The notes: generated from the letters alone by a model not told the origin. 64,000 nt of DNA from Thermoanaerobaculia bacterium (GCA_947259925.1 CAMYOG010000010.1:1-64000), one strand, 5' to 3'; shown: positions 45,233 through 54,148, counted from the stretch's first letter. Made by a program: numbers and translations.

Positions 45233-46186
45233 CTAGCCCAGGTAGCGGCCGTGTTTCCGGTACTGCTTCTTCATGATCTTGAGCTCGCGGTCACCTCGGA
45301 TCACGATCTTCGGGTCCGGCTCGAAGTCGAGCTTCCGGCTGCGGCCGCGGTACGAGTTGAGCTTGAGGATGAGCTTCAGTGTCTCGCGGCGGGCGAGATG
45401 CTTGTTGTCCGAGCGAATGATCCACCAGGGAGACTCGCGTTTGTGGGTCTTCTGTAGGAGCCGGTACTTCTTCTCCGTGAACTCGTCCCAGAGCGCCTGG
45501 GCCTGAAGATCCACCTCACTCAGCTTCCACTGCCTGAGAGGATCGTTGCGGCGACGCTCGAAGCGCCGCGCTTGCTCCTCCTTGGAGACCGAGAAGTAGA
45601 GCTTGAGGAGCGCGGTGGTCCCGTCGGCGAGGATCCGCTCCTCGTATCCGGAGACTCGGCGGATGAACTCGCGATACTGGCGCGAGGTGCAAAAACCCAT
45701 GACCGGCTCCACCATCGCGCGGTTGTACCAACTGCGATCGAACAGGACGATCTCCCCAGCATGCGGGAAGTGCTCGATGTACCGCTTCATGTGCAGCTCG
45801 GTCTTCTGCTCGTCGGTCGGCTTGCCCAGTGCGACCACCCGGTAGTGCTTTTCGTTGAGGTACCGGACCACACGCCGTATGGTGCCGCCTTTGCCCGACG
45901 CGTCGCGGCCGTCGAAGAGGATGATGATCTTCTTGCCGGTCCGTTCGAGATGTTGCAGCAGCTTGATGAGCTCGGCCTGGTAGGGAACGAGCTCGGCCTT
46001 GGCGAAGTGTCGCTCGAGGGCACTCTGGACTACGCGCCGTCTCTCCTTTCGCTTGAGCCGCCGGCGTGCGGATGTCGCCGCCTCGAGGGGTTCGTCGGTG
46101 GGGAGGCCGGCAACGATCCGAGATACGGCCTCGCGAATCCTCGCCGTGTAGCCGCTCGTTGGTGGCGCGTCGTCCTTCTTCGGCAT
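45233..46186 (-). CDS. ppk2: polyphosphate kinase 2 (PPK2)
   Basis: The 317-residue cytoplasmic enzyme transfers phosphate between polyphosphate and nucleotides. It has Walker A DGRDASGKGG (92-101), Walker B-type FDRSWYNRA (149-157), lid-region residues RRVSGYEERI and the C-terminal PWWIIRSDNKHLARRETLKLIL block (quoted in part) of single-domain PPK2. Length (about 300) matches class I-III members; class and nucleotide preference cannot be set by eye. ATG 46186. Alone in its unit. Confidence 0.94.
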   Translation of the reverse strand: MPKKDDAPPTSGYTARIREAVSRIVAGLPTDEPLEAATSARRRLKRKERRRVVQSALERHFAKAELVPYQAELIKLLQHLERTGKKIIILFDGRDASGKGGTIRRVVRYLNEKHYRVVALGKPTDEQKTELHMKRYIEHFPHAGEIVLFDRSWYNRAMVEPVMGFCTSRQYREFIRRVSGYEERILADGTTALLKLYFSVSKEEQARRFERRRNDPLRQWKLSEVDLQAQALWDEFTEKKYRLLQKTHKRESPWWIIRSDNKHLARRETLKLILKLNSYRGRSRKLDFEPDPKIVIRGDRELKIMKKQYRKHGRYLG

Positions 46187-46346
46187 GTTCTCTCCAGCCC
46201 GATTGTAGTGGGTCCAGCTGCCGTGATCACCAGCCCAAGAGGTAGGTGGTCACCGTCCGATTGGTGAGACGCCGAACCCTCCGCATGCGGGTTGACAAGA
46301 GCGGCACCGCCAGTTGAGCGCCGTTGTACAAGAGCGATCCTTAGGC

Positions 46347-46381
46347 TTGACAGGATACCTTGTTATACATAGTATCTGGTT
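46347..46381 (+). promoter_or_regulatory. sigma-70-like promoter with overlapping PadR operator
   Basis: TTGACA (46347-46352), a 17-nt spacer, TAGTAT (46370-46375), then ATG 46382 only 6 nt later, so the transcript should be leaderless. A pseudo-palindrome GATACCTTGTTATACATAG-TATC spans 46354-46376 and overlaps the -10. That is a likely autoregulatory PadR site. Confidence 0.75.
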
Positions 46382-46732
46382 ATGACAAAACAGGCCCTGG
46401 ACAAATGGCAATCGCAGCTGCGCAAAGGGTCCCTGGAGATGGCGGTCTTCGCGTCGTTGTGGGACCACGAGTGCTACGGCCTGGAGGTCCTGAAGCGCCT
46501 GGAGCCGCTGGAAGTGGGCGAAGGCACGCTCTACCCGTTGCTGAACCGATTGCGGCGGGACGGGTATCTCGATTCAGAGTGGGAGACCCGGAACTCGGGA
46601 CATCCCCGCCGTTACTACCGCTTGACCGACGCCGGCCGCGACCGTGCTCGGGAGATGACGAAGCTCTGGCGGGCCTACAACAAGGAACTGCGCGAGCTGC
46701 TCGGGCCCCTGAGCGAGGAGGAACTGCAATGA
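46382..46732 (+). CDS. PadR-family transcriptional regulator
   Basis: The 116-residue winged-helix repressor starts QLRKGSLEMAVFASL and contains the PadR motif CYGLEVLKRL, then EGTLYPLLNRLRRDGYLDSEWE (quoted in part) and PRRYYRLTDAGR. It controls its own operon in most known cases, and a palindromic site overlaps its promoter here. The stop overlaps the ATG of the DUF1700-like gene (ATGA), which in turn overlaps the CPBP protease, so three genes form one unit. The effector is unknown. Confidence 0.93.
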   Translation: MTKQALDKWQSQLRKGSLEMAVFASLWDHECYGLEVLKRLEPLEVGEGTLYPLLNRLRRDGYLDSEWETRNSGHPRRYYRLTDAGRDRAREMTKLWRAYNKELRELLGPLSEEELQ

Positions 46733-47352
46733 ACGAAGACGAACGGGTCGAGAGCGAGATCCGGCGATACACCGCCAGGCTACGGCGCTCCCTAGGGTCG
46801 CTCCAGGTAAGAGAGGTCGACGACATCGTGCTCGAGATCGAGGGCCACATCGCCGAGCGCCTGACCGGGGTGGAGGACCGGCCGGCTGTGGCGGCAGAGG
46901 TGTTCGAGGCTCTGGGCGATCCGGAAGAGCTGGCGGCCAGATACCTGACCGAGTCGGTGCTCGCCCAGGGTCGGGCGAGTCAGTCGCCGCTCGAGCTCCT
47001 GAAAGCGCTGCAACGTTGGGCGATGGAGGGGATCTTCGGGCTCGTCGTCTTCCTGGTCGGGATTCTCGGCTACGGCCTCGCCACCGCCCTGGTGGTGGTG
47101 GCCGTGCTCAAGCCGTTCTACCCGCACCACGTCGGTCTCTGGAGTCGTCCGCCTGATCTCCTCGCGTTCGGCTTCGTCAGCGGGCCGCCCGCAGCGCAGT
47201 ACGAGGTCCTCGGTTGGTGGATCATCCCCATCGGCCTGGTGGTGGGTTGTCTGCTCTGGCTCGGAATGACGCGGTTCCTGGGCAGCCTCCTGCGGCGCTA
47301 TCGCGCCTTTGCGTCGCCGCTGCAGGCACCGGACCGCCGGCGGCCGCGATGA
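46729..47352 (+). CDS. HAAS/DUF1700-type membrane protein
   Basis: The 207-residue product has an N-terminal helical HAAS-like domain (ESEIRRYTARLRRSLGSLQ, DIVLEIEGHIAERL, VFEALGDPEELAARYL). This type is typically encoded directly after PadR-like regulators and is thought to act as the regulator's membrane partner. Two transmembrane helices follow (GIFGLVVFLVGILGYGLATALV, quoted in part; WWIIPIGLVVGCLLWLG). It overlaps both neighbours by 4 nt. Confidence 0.85.
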   Translation: MNEDERVESEIRRYTARLRRSLGSLQVREVDDIVLEIEGHIAERLTGVEDRPAVAAEVFEALGDPEELAARYLTESVLAQGRASQSPLELLKALQRWAMEGIFGLVVFLVGILGYGLATALVVVAVLKPFYPHHVGLWSRPPDLLAFGFVSGPPAAQYEVLGWWIIPIGLVVGCLLWLGMTRFLGSLLRRYRAFASPLQAPDRRRPR

Positions 47353-48323
47353 CGACGAACCGCAGGGGCACCGGCGTTGGCAGCTACCTTCTGCTCCTCT
47401 TTTCCCTGACCTACGCCGTACAGCTCGTGGTGCTCTGGCGTGGCGGGCTCGACAGCCCTCTGTTCGCGAGAGCCGCGCCGTTGATCATGTCTCTGCCGGG
47501 TCTCCTCGCCGTTGCGCTACTGCTCTGGCGCGGCGACGGTCTGCGAACGATCGCGTGGCGGATCGGCCGGCCGGGCTACCTGGTCGCGGCGGCGATCGTG
47601 CCGGCCGCGAGCGCCATCCTGTGCGTCGCGATCATCACCTGGCTCGGTCTTGGAAGCTCGCCGCACCTCCACCTCGCCGACGGCCAGGTGGTGTTGGAGA
47701 AGGGTAGATGGATTCTCGGCCAGGGACGCCAATCGATCCCCGGATTCTCGGTCAACCTGGTGACCACGGCGATGGTCTTCGCCCTCGTCAACGGCGTGGT
47801 CGCCGCCGGCGAGGAGATCGGCTGGCGGGGCTACTTGCAGCCGATCCTGGTCGCCCGCTTCGGCCTGCTGCGCGGGATCATCCTGCTCGGGCTGATCTGG
47901 GCGCACTGGCACACGCCGATGGTTCTGGCCGGCTACAACTACCCCGAGACCCCTGTTCTCGGGGCTTTCGTTCTGTTTCCGCTGGAGCTGATCCTGGCCT
48001 CTGCGCTCTTGGCGTGGCTGACGATTCGGAGCGGCAGCGTCTGGCCGGCGGCGCTCGCCCACGGGAGCTACAACGCCTTCCACGGCTACGTCGTCCAGGG
48101 CATGGAGGTGACCGGACCAAGGCTGGTAACCGACCTCGTGGCGCTCGCGGTCGCGCTCGCGATTGCCGTGCCGGCGTACTTCCTGGCCCGCCGCGGACCT
48201 GGGCCCGGCGACCAGCGCTCCGGTCCTACTCGCGCTGGGCAGGTGATGTCGACCTCTGTCTCCACCGACCTTACCGCCAGAGCGCCCGATGACAGAATCA
48301 GGAGAGATGGCTACCGAGCGTGA
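47349..48323 (+). CDS. CPBP-family intramembrane protease (copy 2)
   Basis: The 324-residue polytopic membrane protein has CPBP motifs EEIGWRGYL near residue 155, WAHWHTP in the next helix and AHGSYNAFHG. The metal-ligand Glu/His set is intact. It is the third gene of the PadR operon, so the repressor probably controls its membrane level. The C-terminal tail after residue 290 is polar and low in complexity. Its end overlaps the start of the next frame slightly. Confidence 0.88.
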   Translation: MTTNRRGTGVGSYLLLLFSLTYAVQLVVLWRGGLDSPLFARAAPLIMSLPGLLAVALLLWRGDGLRTIAWRIGRPGYLVAAAIVPAASAILCVAIITWLGLGSSPHLHLADGQVVLEKGRWILGQGRQSIPGFSVNLVTTAMVFALVNGVVAAGEEIGWRGYLQPILVARFGLLRGIILLGLIWAHWHTPMVLAGYNYPETPVLGAFVLFPLELILASALLAWLTIRSGSVWPAALAHGSYNAFHGYVVQGMEVTGPRLVTDLVALAVALAIAVPAYFLARRGPGPGDQRSGPTRAGQVMSTSVSTDLTARAPDDRIRRDGYRA

Positions 48324-48927
48324 AAGCTCCGCTTCCTTCTCGAGCTGGATCGTGAGGCCGCAATCGCTGATCGCGCTGGCGGCCGTGGTCCTCAGTCTAT
48401 GTGGACTCTTCATCGCCATCTACGAGGCGTCGCTGCTCCGCGAGCAGCAACGCGCTTCGGTCTGGCCCTACGTCGAGGTGGGGCCGTCTCTGACCCGGGA
48501 GCGGTTCGAGGTGAGGGTGCGAAACGCCGGCGTCGGACCGGCGCGCATCCGGGCCGCGGCCGTGAGCCGGGACGGCGAGACGACGGAGACCTGGCTGGAG
48601 CTGATCCGACGGGTCGGCGTAGACCCGGCGCAAGTCAGCGAGTACTTCTCGCTGATCCACGGCCGTGTCATACCGAGTGACTCGGAGGCGGAGGCGATCT
48701 TCCGCGTTACCGAAGAGGACGGACCGGCGGCCGTCGAGTTGGTCGAGCAGCTCAGCCGCGAGACCTACGAGGGTCGGATCGACGTCGAGCTCTGTTACTG
48801 CTCGGTCTACGACGAATGCTGGACCTCGAATCTGCAGGATATCGTCCAGCGGTTGCAGGGCGTCGAGCCGTCAGTCGGCGACCGCGCGGTGGACAACTGC
48901 GATTCGGCTCCGCGTAGCGCGATCTAG
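48307..48927 (+). CDS. hypothetical membrane-anchored protein
   Basis: Not recognised. The 206-residue product has one N-terminal transmembrane helix (SLIALAAVVLSLCGLFIAIYE, quoted in part). Its soluble domain begins ASVWPYVEVGPSL and contains VRNAGVGPARI, a motif seen in uncharacterised bacterial stator-like or sensory proteins, and a C-terminal cluster of cysteines (LCYCSVYDECW). ATG 48307 is preferred because AGGAG precedes it; 48289 is a second choice. Likely read with the PadR operon, overlapping its last gene. Confidence 0.6.
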   Translation: MATERESSASFSSWIVRPQSLIALAAVVLSLCGLFIAIYEASLLREQQRASVWPYVEVGPSLTRERFEVRVRNAGVGPARIRAAAVSRDGETTETWLELIRRVGVDPAQVSEYFSLIHGRVIPSDSEAEAIFRVTEEDGPAAVELVEQLSRETYEGRIDVELCYCSVYDECWTSNLQDIVQRLQGVEPSVGDRAVDNCDSAPRSAI

Positions 48928-48997
48928 CGGTCGGCGGCGGGTCGACCGCTGTTTGCGTCGGCAGCGTCAAGGCTCGAGCGGTCGCACCGATCGGGGG

Positions 48998-49188
48998 TCC
49001 GCTGTCACGCTCACCACGCCCCGAGCGTGCTCGCCGGACCGGCTGTGCGCGAGCTGGAGCCGGAAGTTGACCGTCAAGTTGTAGATGACCTGAACGCCCA
49101 GAACTGCTCGGTCGACCAGAATCCACAGCTGGCGTTCATCTCCCAGGGGACGACCGTCACCCTGTCGTTCGCGGTCACCTGTACCTGA
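48998..49188 (+). pseudogene. frameshifted tail of a secreted repeat-domain protein
   Basis: The second half reads DDLNAQNCSVDQNPQ, then LAFISQGTTVTLSFAVTCT and stop. This matches the C-terminal pattern of secreted immunoglobulin-like repeats (NC.V.G.NPR.V.V..G.T..V.F.V.C). The upstream part (TVTLTTP-like, RKLTVKL) lies in a neighbouring frame, so an indel separates the two. No start or signal peptide. Probable remnant. Confidence 0.5.
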
Positions 49189-49264
49189 CGATCCGTGGAG
49201 GCCGCGCATCCGCGAGGCCCGGCGAGCCGGGTAGCATGGTGTGCAGACGACGGAGGAGTCGGAC

Positions 49265-50224
49265 GTGAAGGAGCTGCATCGCGACGTACTGGACGGCATC
49301 GGCAACACGCCGCTCCTCGAGCTGCGGAAGATCGTTCCCGAGAACGGCGCCCGCATCCTCTTGAAGCTCGAGTCCCACAATCCGACCGGCAGCATGAAGG
49401 ACCGGATGGCGCTCGCCATGATCGAAGGAGCGGAGTCGGACGGGCGTCTTGGCCGCGGCGGGTCGGTGGTCGAGTACACCGGCGGCAGCACCGGCGTGTC
49501 GCTGTCGCTGGTCTGTGCGGTCAAGGGGTATCCGCTGCACGTCGTCACCTCGGACGCCTTCTCGCGGGAGAAGCTGGATCACATGGAGCTTCTGGGTGCG
49601 CGGCTCGAGATCATCCCCAGCGACAGCGGGCGCATGACGGAGAAGCTGACCCGCGAGATGATCGAGGCCGCTCGGGTGATCGCCGAGAAGCGGAGTAGCT
49701 TCTGGACCGATCAGCTCAACAACGCCGACCAGCTGCCCGCGTACCACGCGATGGCGGACGAGATCTGGCGGCAGACGGACGGCCGAGTCGATGGCTTCGT
49801 CCAGAGCGTCGGTACCGCCGGCTCGCTGCGCGGCAACGGCGAGGTGCTCCGTCGCAGGAACCAGAGGATCCGCATCGTCGCGGTCGAGCCGGCCGAGTCC
49901 GCCGTCCTGTCGGGGGGGCCGAGCGGCGCGCACAAGATCGACGGCGTTGGCGCCGGATTCGTGGTGCCGCTCTGGCGAGACGACGTCGCGGATCGGGTCG
50001 AGCGCGTATCGACCGACGAGGCCGTGGCGATGGCGATGCGGCTGGCCCGCGAGGAGGGCCTGTTCGCCGGTACCTCGACTGGCAGCAACGTCATCGCGGC
50101 GCTGCGCCTGGCCGAGGAGCTGGGACCCGGCTCGACGATCGTCACCCTGATGTGCGATACCGGGATGAAGTACCTCAGCACCGCCCTCTACCGGGCACAC
50201 GCCGGCGCGCACCTCGCCGAGTAA
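49265..50224 (+). CDS. PLP-dependent cysteine synthase family protein
   Basis: The 319-residue enzyme is of the O-acetylserine sulfhydrylase/cystathionine beta-synthase fold. PLP Lys45 is in NPTGSMKDRM, the substrate loop TGGSTG is at 72-77, the phosphate-binding loop is SVGTAGSLRG, and the C-terminal TLMCDTGMKYLS is conserved. The GSMKDR signature (with M instead of V) and DGFVQSVGTAG are close to CysK. Substrate may be O-acetylserine, O-phosphoserine or another beta-substituted amino acid. GTG 49265 was chosen for the GGAGG 8 nt before it. Stand-alone. Confidence 0.9.
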   Translation: MKELHRDVLDGIGNTPLLELRKIVPENGARILLKLESHNPTGSMKDRMALAMIEGAESDGRLGRGGSVVEYTGGSTGVSLSLVCAVKGYPLHVVTSDAFSREKLDHMELLGARLEIIPSDSGRMTEKLTREMIEAARVIAEKRSSFWTDQLNNADQLPAYHAMADEIWRQTDGRVDGFVQSVGTAGSLRGNGEVLRRRNQRIRIVAVEPAESAVLSGGPSGAHKIDGVGAGFVVPLWRDDVADRVERVSTDEAVAMAMRLAREEGLFAGTSTGSNVIAALRLAEELGPGSTIVTLMCDTGMKYLSTALYRAHAGAHLAE

Positions 50225-50253
50225 CTCGGCCGGCTGTTCGACTCCGGCCGCTC

Positions 50254-50423
50254 ATGCACCGTCCGGCAGTCGGGTTCTTCCTGGTAGCGGCCCTGCTCGT
50301 TGTGCCGCTTGGCCCCGAGCTCGCCGCTCCTGGACCTCGCCCTCGTTGGCCGGGGGCCGGGTCTACATGCGCAACGAGCGGGAGATCCCGAGCGTCGAGG
50401 TCGCCGGTCCGGCGTCCGGCTAG
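50254..50423 (+). pseudogene. collapsed PQQ-propeller gene (signal peptide joined to C-terminus)
   Basis: ATG 50254 opens a signal peptide (GFFLVAALLVVPLGPELAAP). About 85 nt later, in a different frame, the sequence reads SPSLAGGRVYMRNEREIPSVEVAG and stop, which resembles the last blade of a secreted PQQ-like propeller. The middle of the gene is gone, so this looks like an internal deletion with loss of frame. Confidence 0.5.
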
Positions 50424-52393
50424 TCGCCGACCGCGGTCCGGAACAGGGCGTTCCGTTCGATCGTGAAGCCGTCCTGGAGGACGATCAGGTTGCCGGCCGT
50501 GAATGTGACGTCGCCCTCGACGGCGAATCCGCCGGACCCGGCGCGGAGCTCGTTACACGCCTCGAACGCCTGGGTATCGGGCACGACCTGGGGTGGAAGC
50601 TCCACGATCGACGGGAGTGCACAGGGAGCGAACTGCACGGCGCAGGTGGTGTCGACGATCAGAACGACGTGTCTGTCCCAGCAGTCGGTGTCGCCGCCCC
50701 AGCTGTCGAACTCCGAGCCGTAATTGGGCGAGGCAGTCAGAGAGATCTCGGTCGCGTACTGATAGCTCTCGTCGCAGTCGGTGCCGCAGGTGATCCCCGG
50801 TGGCTCGGTGGTTACCGTCCCGTCCGCGTGCGGAGTGACGTCGAGCCTCCGTAATGCGAGCTGCTCGTCCCTGAGCAGCAGCACCCAGTCGTCGTCGCTC
50901 GGCGGCGTCAGGTCGTAGTCCGTGCCCCCGGAGAGCACGCCGATCGGAGTTTCCACGCCGGTGCGTGGATCGAACCAGGTCGCATCGTAGTTGCCGATCT
51001 CGCCGGACAGTTTCACCTCCAGCGGCTGGCTCGAGCCGCTGTCCCAGCTGTCGTTCACTCCCATGTAGAGGTAGACGATGGTGGTGCGAGCCGGATCCGC
51101 GACGGCGTAGCCGTTGCCGACGACGGAGCTCTCGGGTAGGAGCGAAGCGAAGACGTCCGCGAGCTGGTCGTCGGTGAACTGCTGGACCAGTTCGAGCCAC
51201 TGCTCGGAGTCGAGCTGGGACTCGATGCCGGCTACGGTGAAGGGGTTGTCGCAGTTCGACTCGCCGGCGGCACAGTCGTTGGTGGTGTTGTGGCGCACCT
51301 GGAAGCCTACGCCGCCGGCCAGCAGTCCCTTCCAGCCGGTGCGACGGATGTCGCCGGGGGTGTGTCCATTGATCCCGGTCCGCTCCTCACCGAAGTTGTC
51401 GTTGTTGGCGGACGGCTCGGCGGCCGCGTTGAACGCCCCGAGCATCCGGTCGAAGGTCGAGTTGCGGGCGCCGTTGCTGTTGTACGTTCGTACGCCGGCG
51501 CTCATGAACGAGGTGTCCGATCCGGTGCCGCCACGGCTGGAGACCGGGTGGCCGTAGGGATCGAGAGATCGGACCAGGTTGCCGTACCAGTCGTGCCAGT
51601 CGGAGCTGCGGTACTCCCAGATATCGATGCCGCTGTTGAACAGAACGACGGGGAAGCCCGCCAGACGAGCGACCGCGTAGCGCACCAGAAACTCCTCGGT
51701 CGCCGATTGGCCGCCGAAGGAGGGCTTGCCGTTGTCGTCGGTATAGAGCATGACGTCGACGCCGATGCCACGCTCCGCCAGGGTCTCCAGCCGCTCTTCG
51801 AGCCGATCCCAGAGCGCCAGGTCCATGGTGTGGGTGCCGACGTCGTCGAAACAGATGTCGGCCTCACATAGCCGGAAGTTGACCAGGTGGAGGTTGTGGG
51901 CCTGGAGGAAGTCGGCGAACGACGCCACCTCCGTCGGCGAGCCCGCGCCGTGCATCAGCTGCGTGAACACTCCGATCGGTACGATGTAGTCGCCGTTGCT
52001 GTAGAACCACTTCTTGCCGGAGCCAGTCAGGAGTCCACGCCGACTCGAGGCGACGCAGGTGACCGAGCCGGTCTGGCCGTCGAGGTCGGGATCGGCGGAC
52101 GACGTCGTCCAGGTCCATTCGCCGATCTCGGTCGGCATGAAGCCGATCTTCCAGGTGTCGCTACCGGCGTAGTAGCCCGGCAGGACGATCGTTGTGCCGG
52201 TCGCGGCGTGGGTGAACGTCCCCTCGAGCTCGAGCTCGAACGGGTTTCCGGAGTGGGAGGCGTTGACCAGAGCGATCAGATGACGCTCCCACCGGCCGAC
52301 CGTGTCCGCCCGGACCGCCTCGACCTGTGCGAGCCAGAGCAGAAGGGCGCCGGCTACCAGCCGACGTGCTCGCTCGGCCGGATGCTTCACCAT
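50420..52393 (-). CDS. secreted DUF5060/DUF4038-type glycoside hydrolase-like protein
   Basis: A 657-residue exported protein. After the signal peptide (LVAGALLLWLAQVEAVRA) comes a DUF5060-like beta domain (ALVNASHSGNPFELELEG, quoted in part; PTEIGEWTWTT). A (beta/alpha)8 barrel of the DUF4038/apiosidase-like type follows (HLVNFRLCEADICFDDVG, VDVMLYTDDNGKPSF, FGEERTGINGHTPGDIRRTGWKGLLAGG, parts quoted). The tail has an InlB_B-like repeat (GTVTTEPPGITCGTDC) and a final beta segment (NLIVLQDGFTIERNALF). It probably acts on plant or algal polysaccharide; catalytic residues were not assigned. Confidence 0.75.
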   Translation of the reverse strand: MVKHPAERARRLVAGALLLWLAQVEAVRADTVGRWERHLIALVNASHSGNPFELELEGTFTHAATGTTIVLPGYYAGSDTWKIGFMPTEIGEWTWTTSSADPDLDGQTGSVTCVASSRRGLLTGSGKKWFYSNGDYIVPIGVFTQLMHGAGSPTEVASFADFLQAHNLHLVNFRLCEADICFDDVGTHTMDLALWDRLEERLETLAERGIGVDVMLYTDDNGKPSFGGQSATEEFLVRYAVARLAGFPVVLFNSGIDIWEYRSSDWHDWYGNLVRSLDPYGHPVSSRGGTGSDTSFMSAGVRTYNSNGARNSTFDRMLGAFNAAAEPSANNDNFGEERTGINGHTPGDIRRTGWKGLLAGGVGFQVRHNTTNDCAAGESNCDNPFTVAGIESQLDSEQWLELVQQFTDDQLADVFASLLPESSVVGNGYAVADPARTTIVYLYMGVNDSWDSGSSQPLEVKLSGEIGNYDATWFDPRTGVETPIGVLSGGTDYDLTPPSDDDWVLLLRDEQLALRRLDVTPHADGTVTTEPPGITCGTDCDESYQYATEISLTASPNYGSEFDSWGGDTDCWDRHVVLIVDTTCAVQFAPCALPSIVELPPQVVPDTQAFEACNELRAGSGGFAVEGDVTFTAGNLIVLQDGFTIERNALFRTAVGD

Positions 52394-52515
52394 GGTGAGT
52401 CCAGGCTAGTCGAGGAGTCGAAGCGCGCAAGTGGAACGTTACACTCCGACGCTCGGCCAATCCGGCCCGAGGAATCACCTTCCAGCCCTGGTGGGCCATC
52501 CCGGCCCAGGCGCCG

Positions 52516-52944
52516 CTAGCCGCCGAGGCCCAGCCTGAGGGAGTCGATTCCGGCCCGGTAGATGCTGCTCACCTCGTCGACCAGCTCGCCCTCCTGACCG
52601 GAATCGAGCTCGAACGTGCAAGACCACGCGATCGCCGTGTTCTCGCCCTTGTCGGAGAGCTCGATCGTGCTCTCGTATCCTCGCATCGGCATCGGGCTCT
52701 CGGGGACCGTGTAGGTCAACGTGTGAGCGGCGTCCGATCGCGCCGTCTGCACTTCGGCGAAGGTCGGACCACCTTCGATCGTGACCTGTCGAACGTCTCC
52801 CACGTTGTCGCCGGTGCTGCCCGGCTCGAGACTCGACTTGGCCAGAGGCGGCAGCCATTGGGCGATGCCACCGAAGTCGCCGACCACGGCCCAGACGTCG
52901 GCGATCGGCGCCGGGATCACACCGGTCTCGCGAACCTTCGTCAT
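52516..52944 (-). CDS. SRPBCC-superfamily (polyketide cyclase/START-like) protein
   Basis: The 142-residue cytoplasmic protein has the SRPBCC/Polyketide_cyc2 layout: opening strand and helix IPAPIADVWAVVGDFGGIAQWLP (quoted in part), middle strands RQVTIEGGPTFAEVQTA and TLTYTVPESPMP, and the C-terminal long helix VDEVSSIYRAGIDSLRLGL. It binds a hydrophobic ligand in a helix-grip pocket; ligand unknown. ATG 52944. Convergent with the glycosidase and divergent from the CPBP gene. Confidence 0.87.
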   Translation of the reverse strand: MTKVRETGVIPAPIADVWAVVGDFGGIAQWLPPLAKSSLEPGSTGDNVGDVRQVTIEGGPTFAEVQTARSDAAHTLTYTVPESPMPMRGYESTIELSDKGENTAIAWSCTFELDSGQEGELVDEVSSIYRAGIDSLRLGLGG

Positions 52945-53030
52945 GCGCGCATCGTACCCTGCGGCTCATACGCCACGAAACCGAGCTCGGGCGGGCGCCG
53001 TAGTGTGCCGAGTAGCCTGGCTCAGGAGTG

Positions 53031-54104
53031 ATGCCGAAGGAGAGCGGATCTCGGACGACCGTGGACGGTGGAGCGCGCTGGCTCGCTCGGCTGGCTGCCG
53101 TGTGCGAGTGCGTCGGAGTGTTCCTAGCCGCCATCGTCGCCCAGCGGCTGCTGATCGCCGGCCTCGGCATCGCACGTTGGAAGGCCACCCAGGCCGAGAT
53201 GCTCGAGAGCGGCTCGGTTGACTTCTTCCTTCTGTCCAAGCTCGCTGCCGTCGATCAACTGCTCAAGTACGGCACGCTCCTGGGTCTCGCCTTCGCGATC
53301 GGCTGGTGGCACAGGCGGCGAGGCCTGGGCCGGTACGGGGTAACCCTGGCTCGGCGCTCGTGGGGAGAGCTCCTCCGAATCGGGATCGTGCTCTGGGCTG
53401 TGAGCAAGGCGGTTCCGGCTCTATTGATGGCGCTCGACGACCATCTGCCGTGGATCGGTCAGGGGCCGGAGCACTGGGCGCTCTTTCCGTCGAGCTGGTC
53501 CGCCGGGTTCCTGCTCTACATGGCGGTCGCCAGCTTCGTATTGGTGCCGGTGGTCGAGGAGCTCTGGGCCCGAGGGTACATGGTCAATCGCCTCCGAGAG
53601 GACTTCGGCGACGCCGGCGGCCTGACGCTCTCAGCCGCCTTCTTCACCCTCGCCCATACGCAGTACTTCAAGGCCGAGCTGCTCAGCCTGGGCCTCTTGC
53701 TCGCGCTCGTCATCGGTTCGCTCGCGTTCGGCTACGCGCTGATCCGAACCGGTTCGCTGGTCCCCTGTATCGTCGCGCACGCGCTCTCGAATCTTCCGGT
53801 CCCGCCCGGCGTCTGGTCCGAGGAGATCATCTTCGGCCTGGTGGCGATCGTGCTGGTCGTCTCCCGGCGGTCGGTCGTCACCTGGGGTCGCGCGCTCGCC
53901 AGCCTCTTTGGCGAGCATGCCTGGGCCGGAACCCTCTCCGGACTCGCCGTCCTGCTCGGCGCGCTCGTTGCCCTGATCACACTCCAGGACCACGCGACGA
54001 TCGTCGCCTTCGTGCTGCTCGCGGTCGGCATCGGCGGAGCGGCGCTGGACCGGCGCGCTACCGGCCGAGCCGCCCCGAGCGACGGCGTCCTCCGAGGGAG
54101 GTAG
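53031..54104 (+). CDS. CPBP-family intramembrane protease (copy 3)
   Basis: The 357-residue polytopic protein has CPBP motifs VVEELWARGYM near residue 177, FFTLAHTQYF and IVAHALSNLP. The Glu-Glu, Arg and two His residues are all present. It differs from the other two copies in having a longer C-terminal pair of helices. ATG 53031 follows AGGAGTG. It lies directly before the bipolar-protein gene at 54195 but is separated from it by that gene's own promoter. Confidence 0.86.
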   Translation: MPKESGSRTTVDGGARWLARLAAVCECVGVFLAAIVAQRLLIAGLGIARWKATQAEMLESGSVDFFLLSKLAAVDQLLKYGTLLGLAFAIGWWHRRRGLGRYGVTLARRSWGELLRIGIVLWAVSKAVPALLMALDDHLPWIGQGPEHWALFPSSWSAGFLLYMAVASFVLVPVVEELWARGYMVNRLREDFGDAGGLTLSAAFFTLAHTQYFKAELLSLGLLLALVIGSLAFGYALIRTGSLVPCIVAHALSNLPVPPGVWSEEIIFGLVAIVLVVSRRSVVTWGRALASLFGEHAWAGTLSGLAVLLGALVALITLQDHATIVAFVLLAVGIGGAALDRRATGRAAPSDGVLRGR

Positions 54105-54148
54105 CTCGAAGACGCGACTTGTGAGCGCCGCCGATCCGGTCGTAGATT
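54105..54148 (+). promoter_or_regulatory. shared-box promoter of bipolar protein gene 1
   Basis: CTCGAA-GAC-GCGACT (54105-54119), 23 nt, then TAGATT (54143-54148). The RBS CAGGAGG (54181) and GTG 54195 follow with a leader of about 40 nt. The same box-spacer--10 arrangement occurs in front of three other units in this cluster. Confidence 0.75.

Noticed and set aside
25848..54104. three CPBP proteases as one immunity system
   Set aside because: They are in unrelated contexts (alone, PadR operon, alone), differ clearly in sequence, and no bacteriocin-like gene is adjacent.
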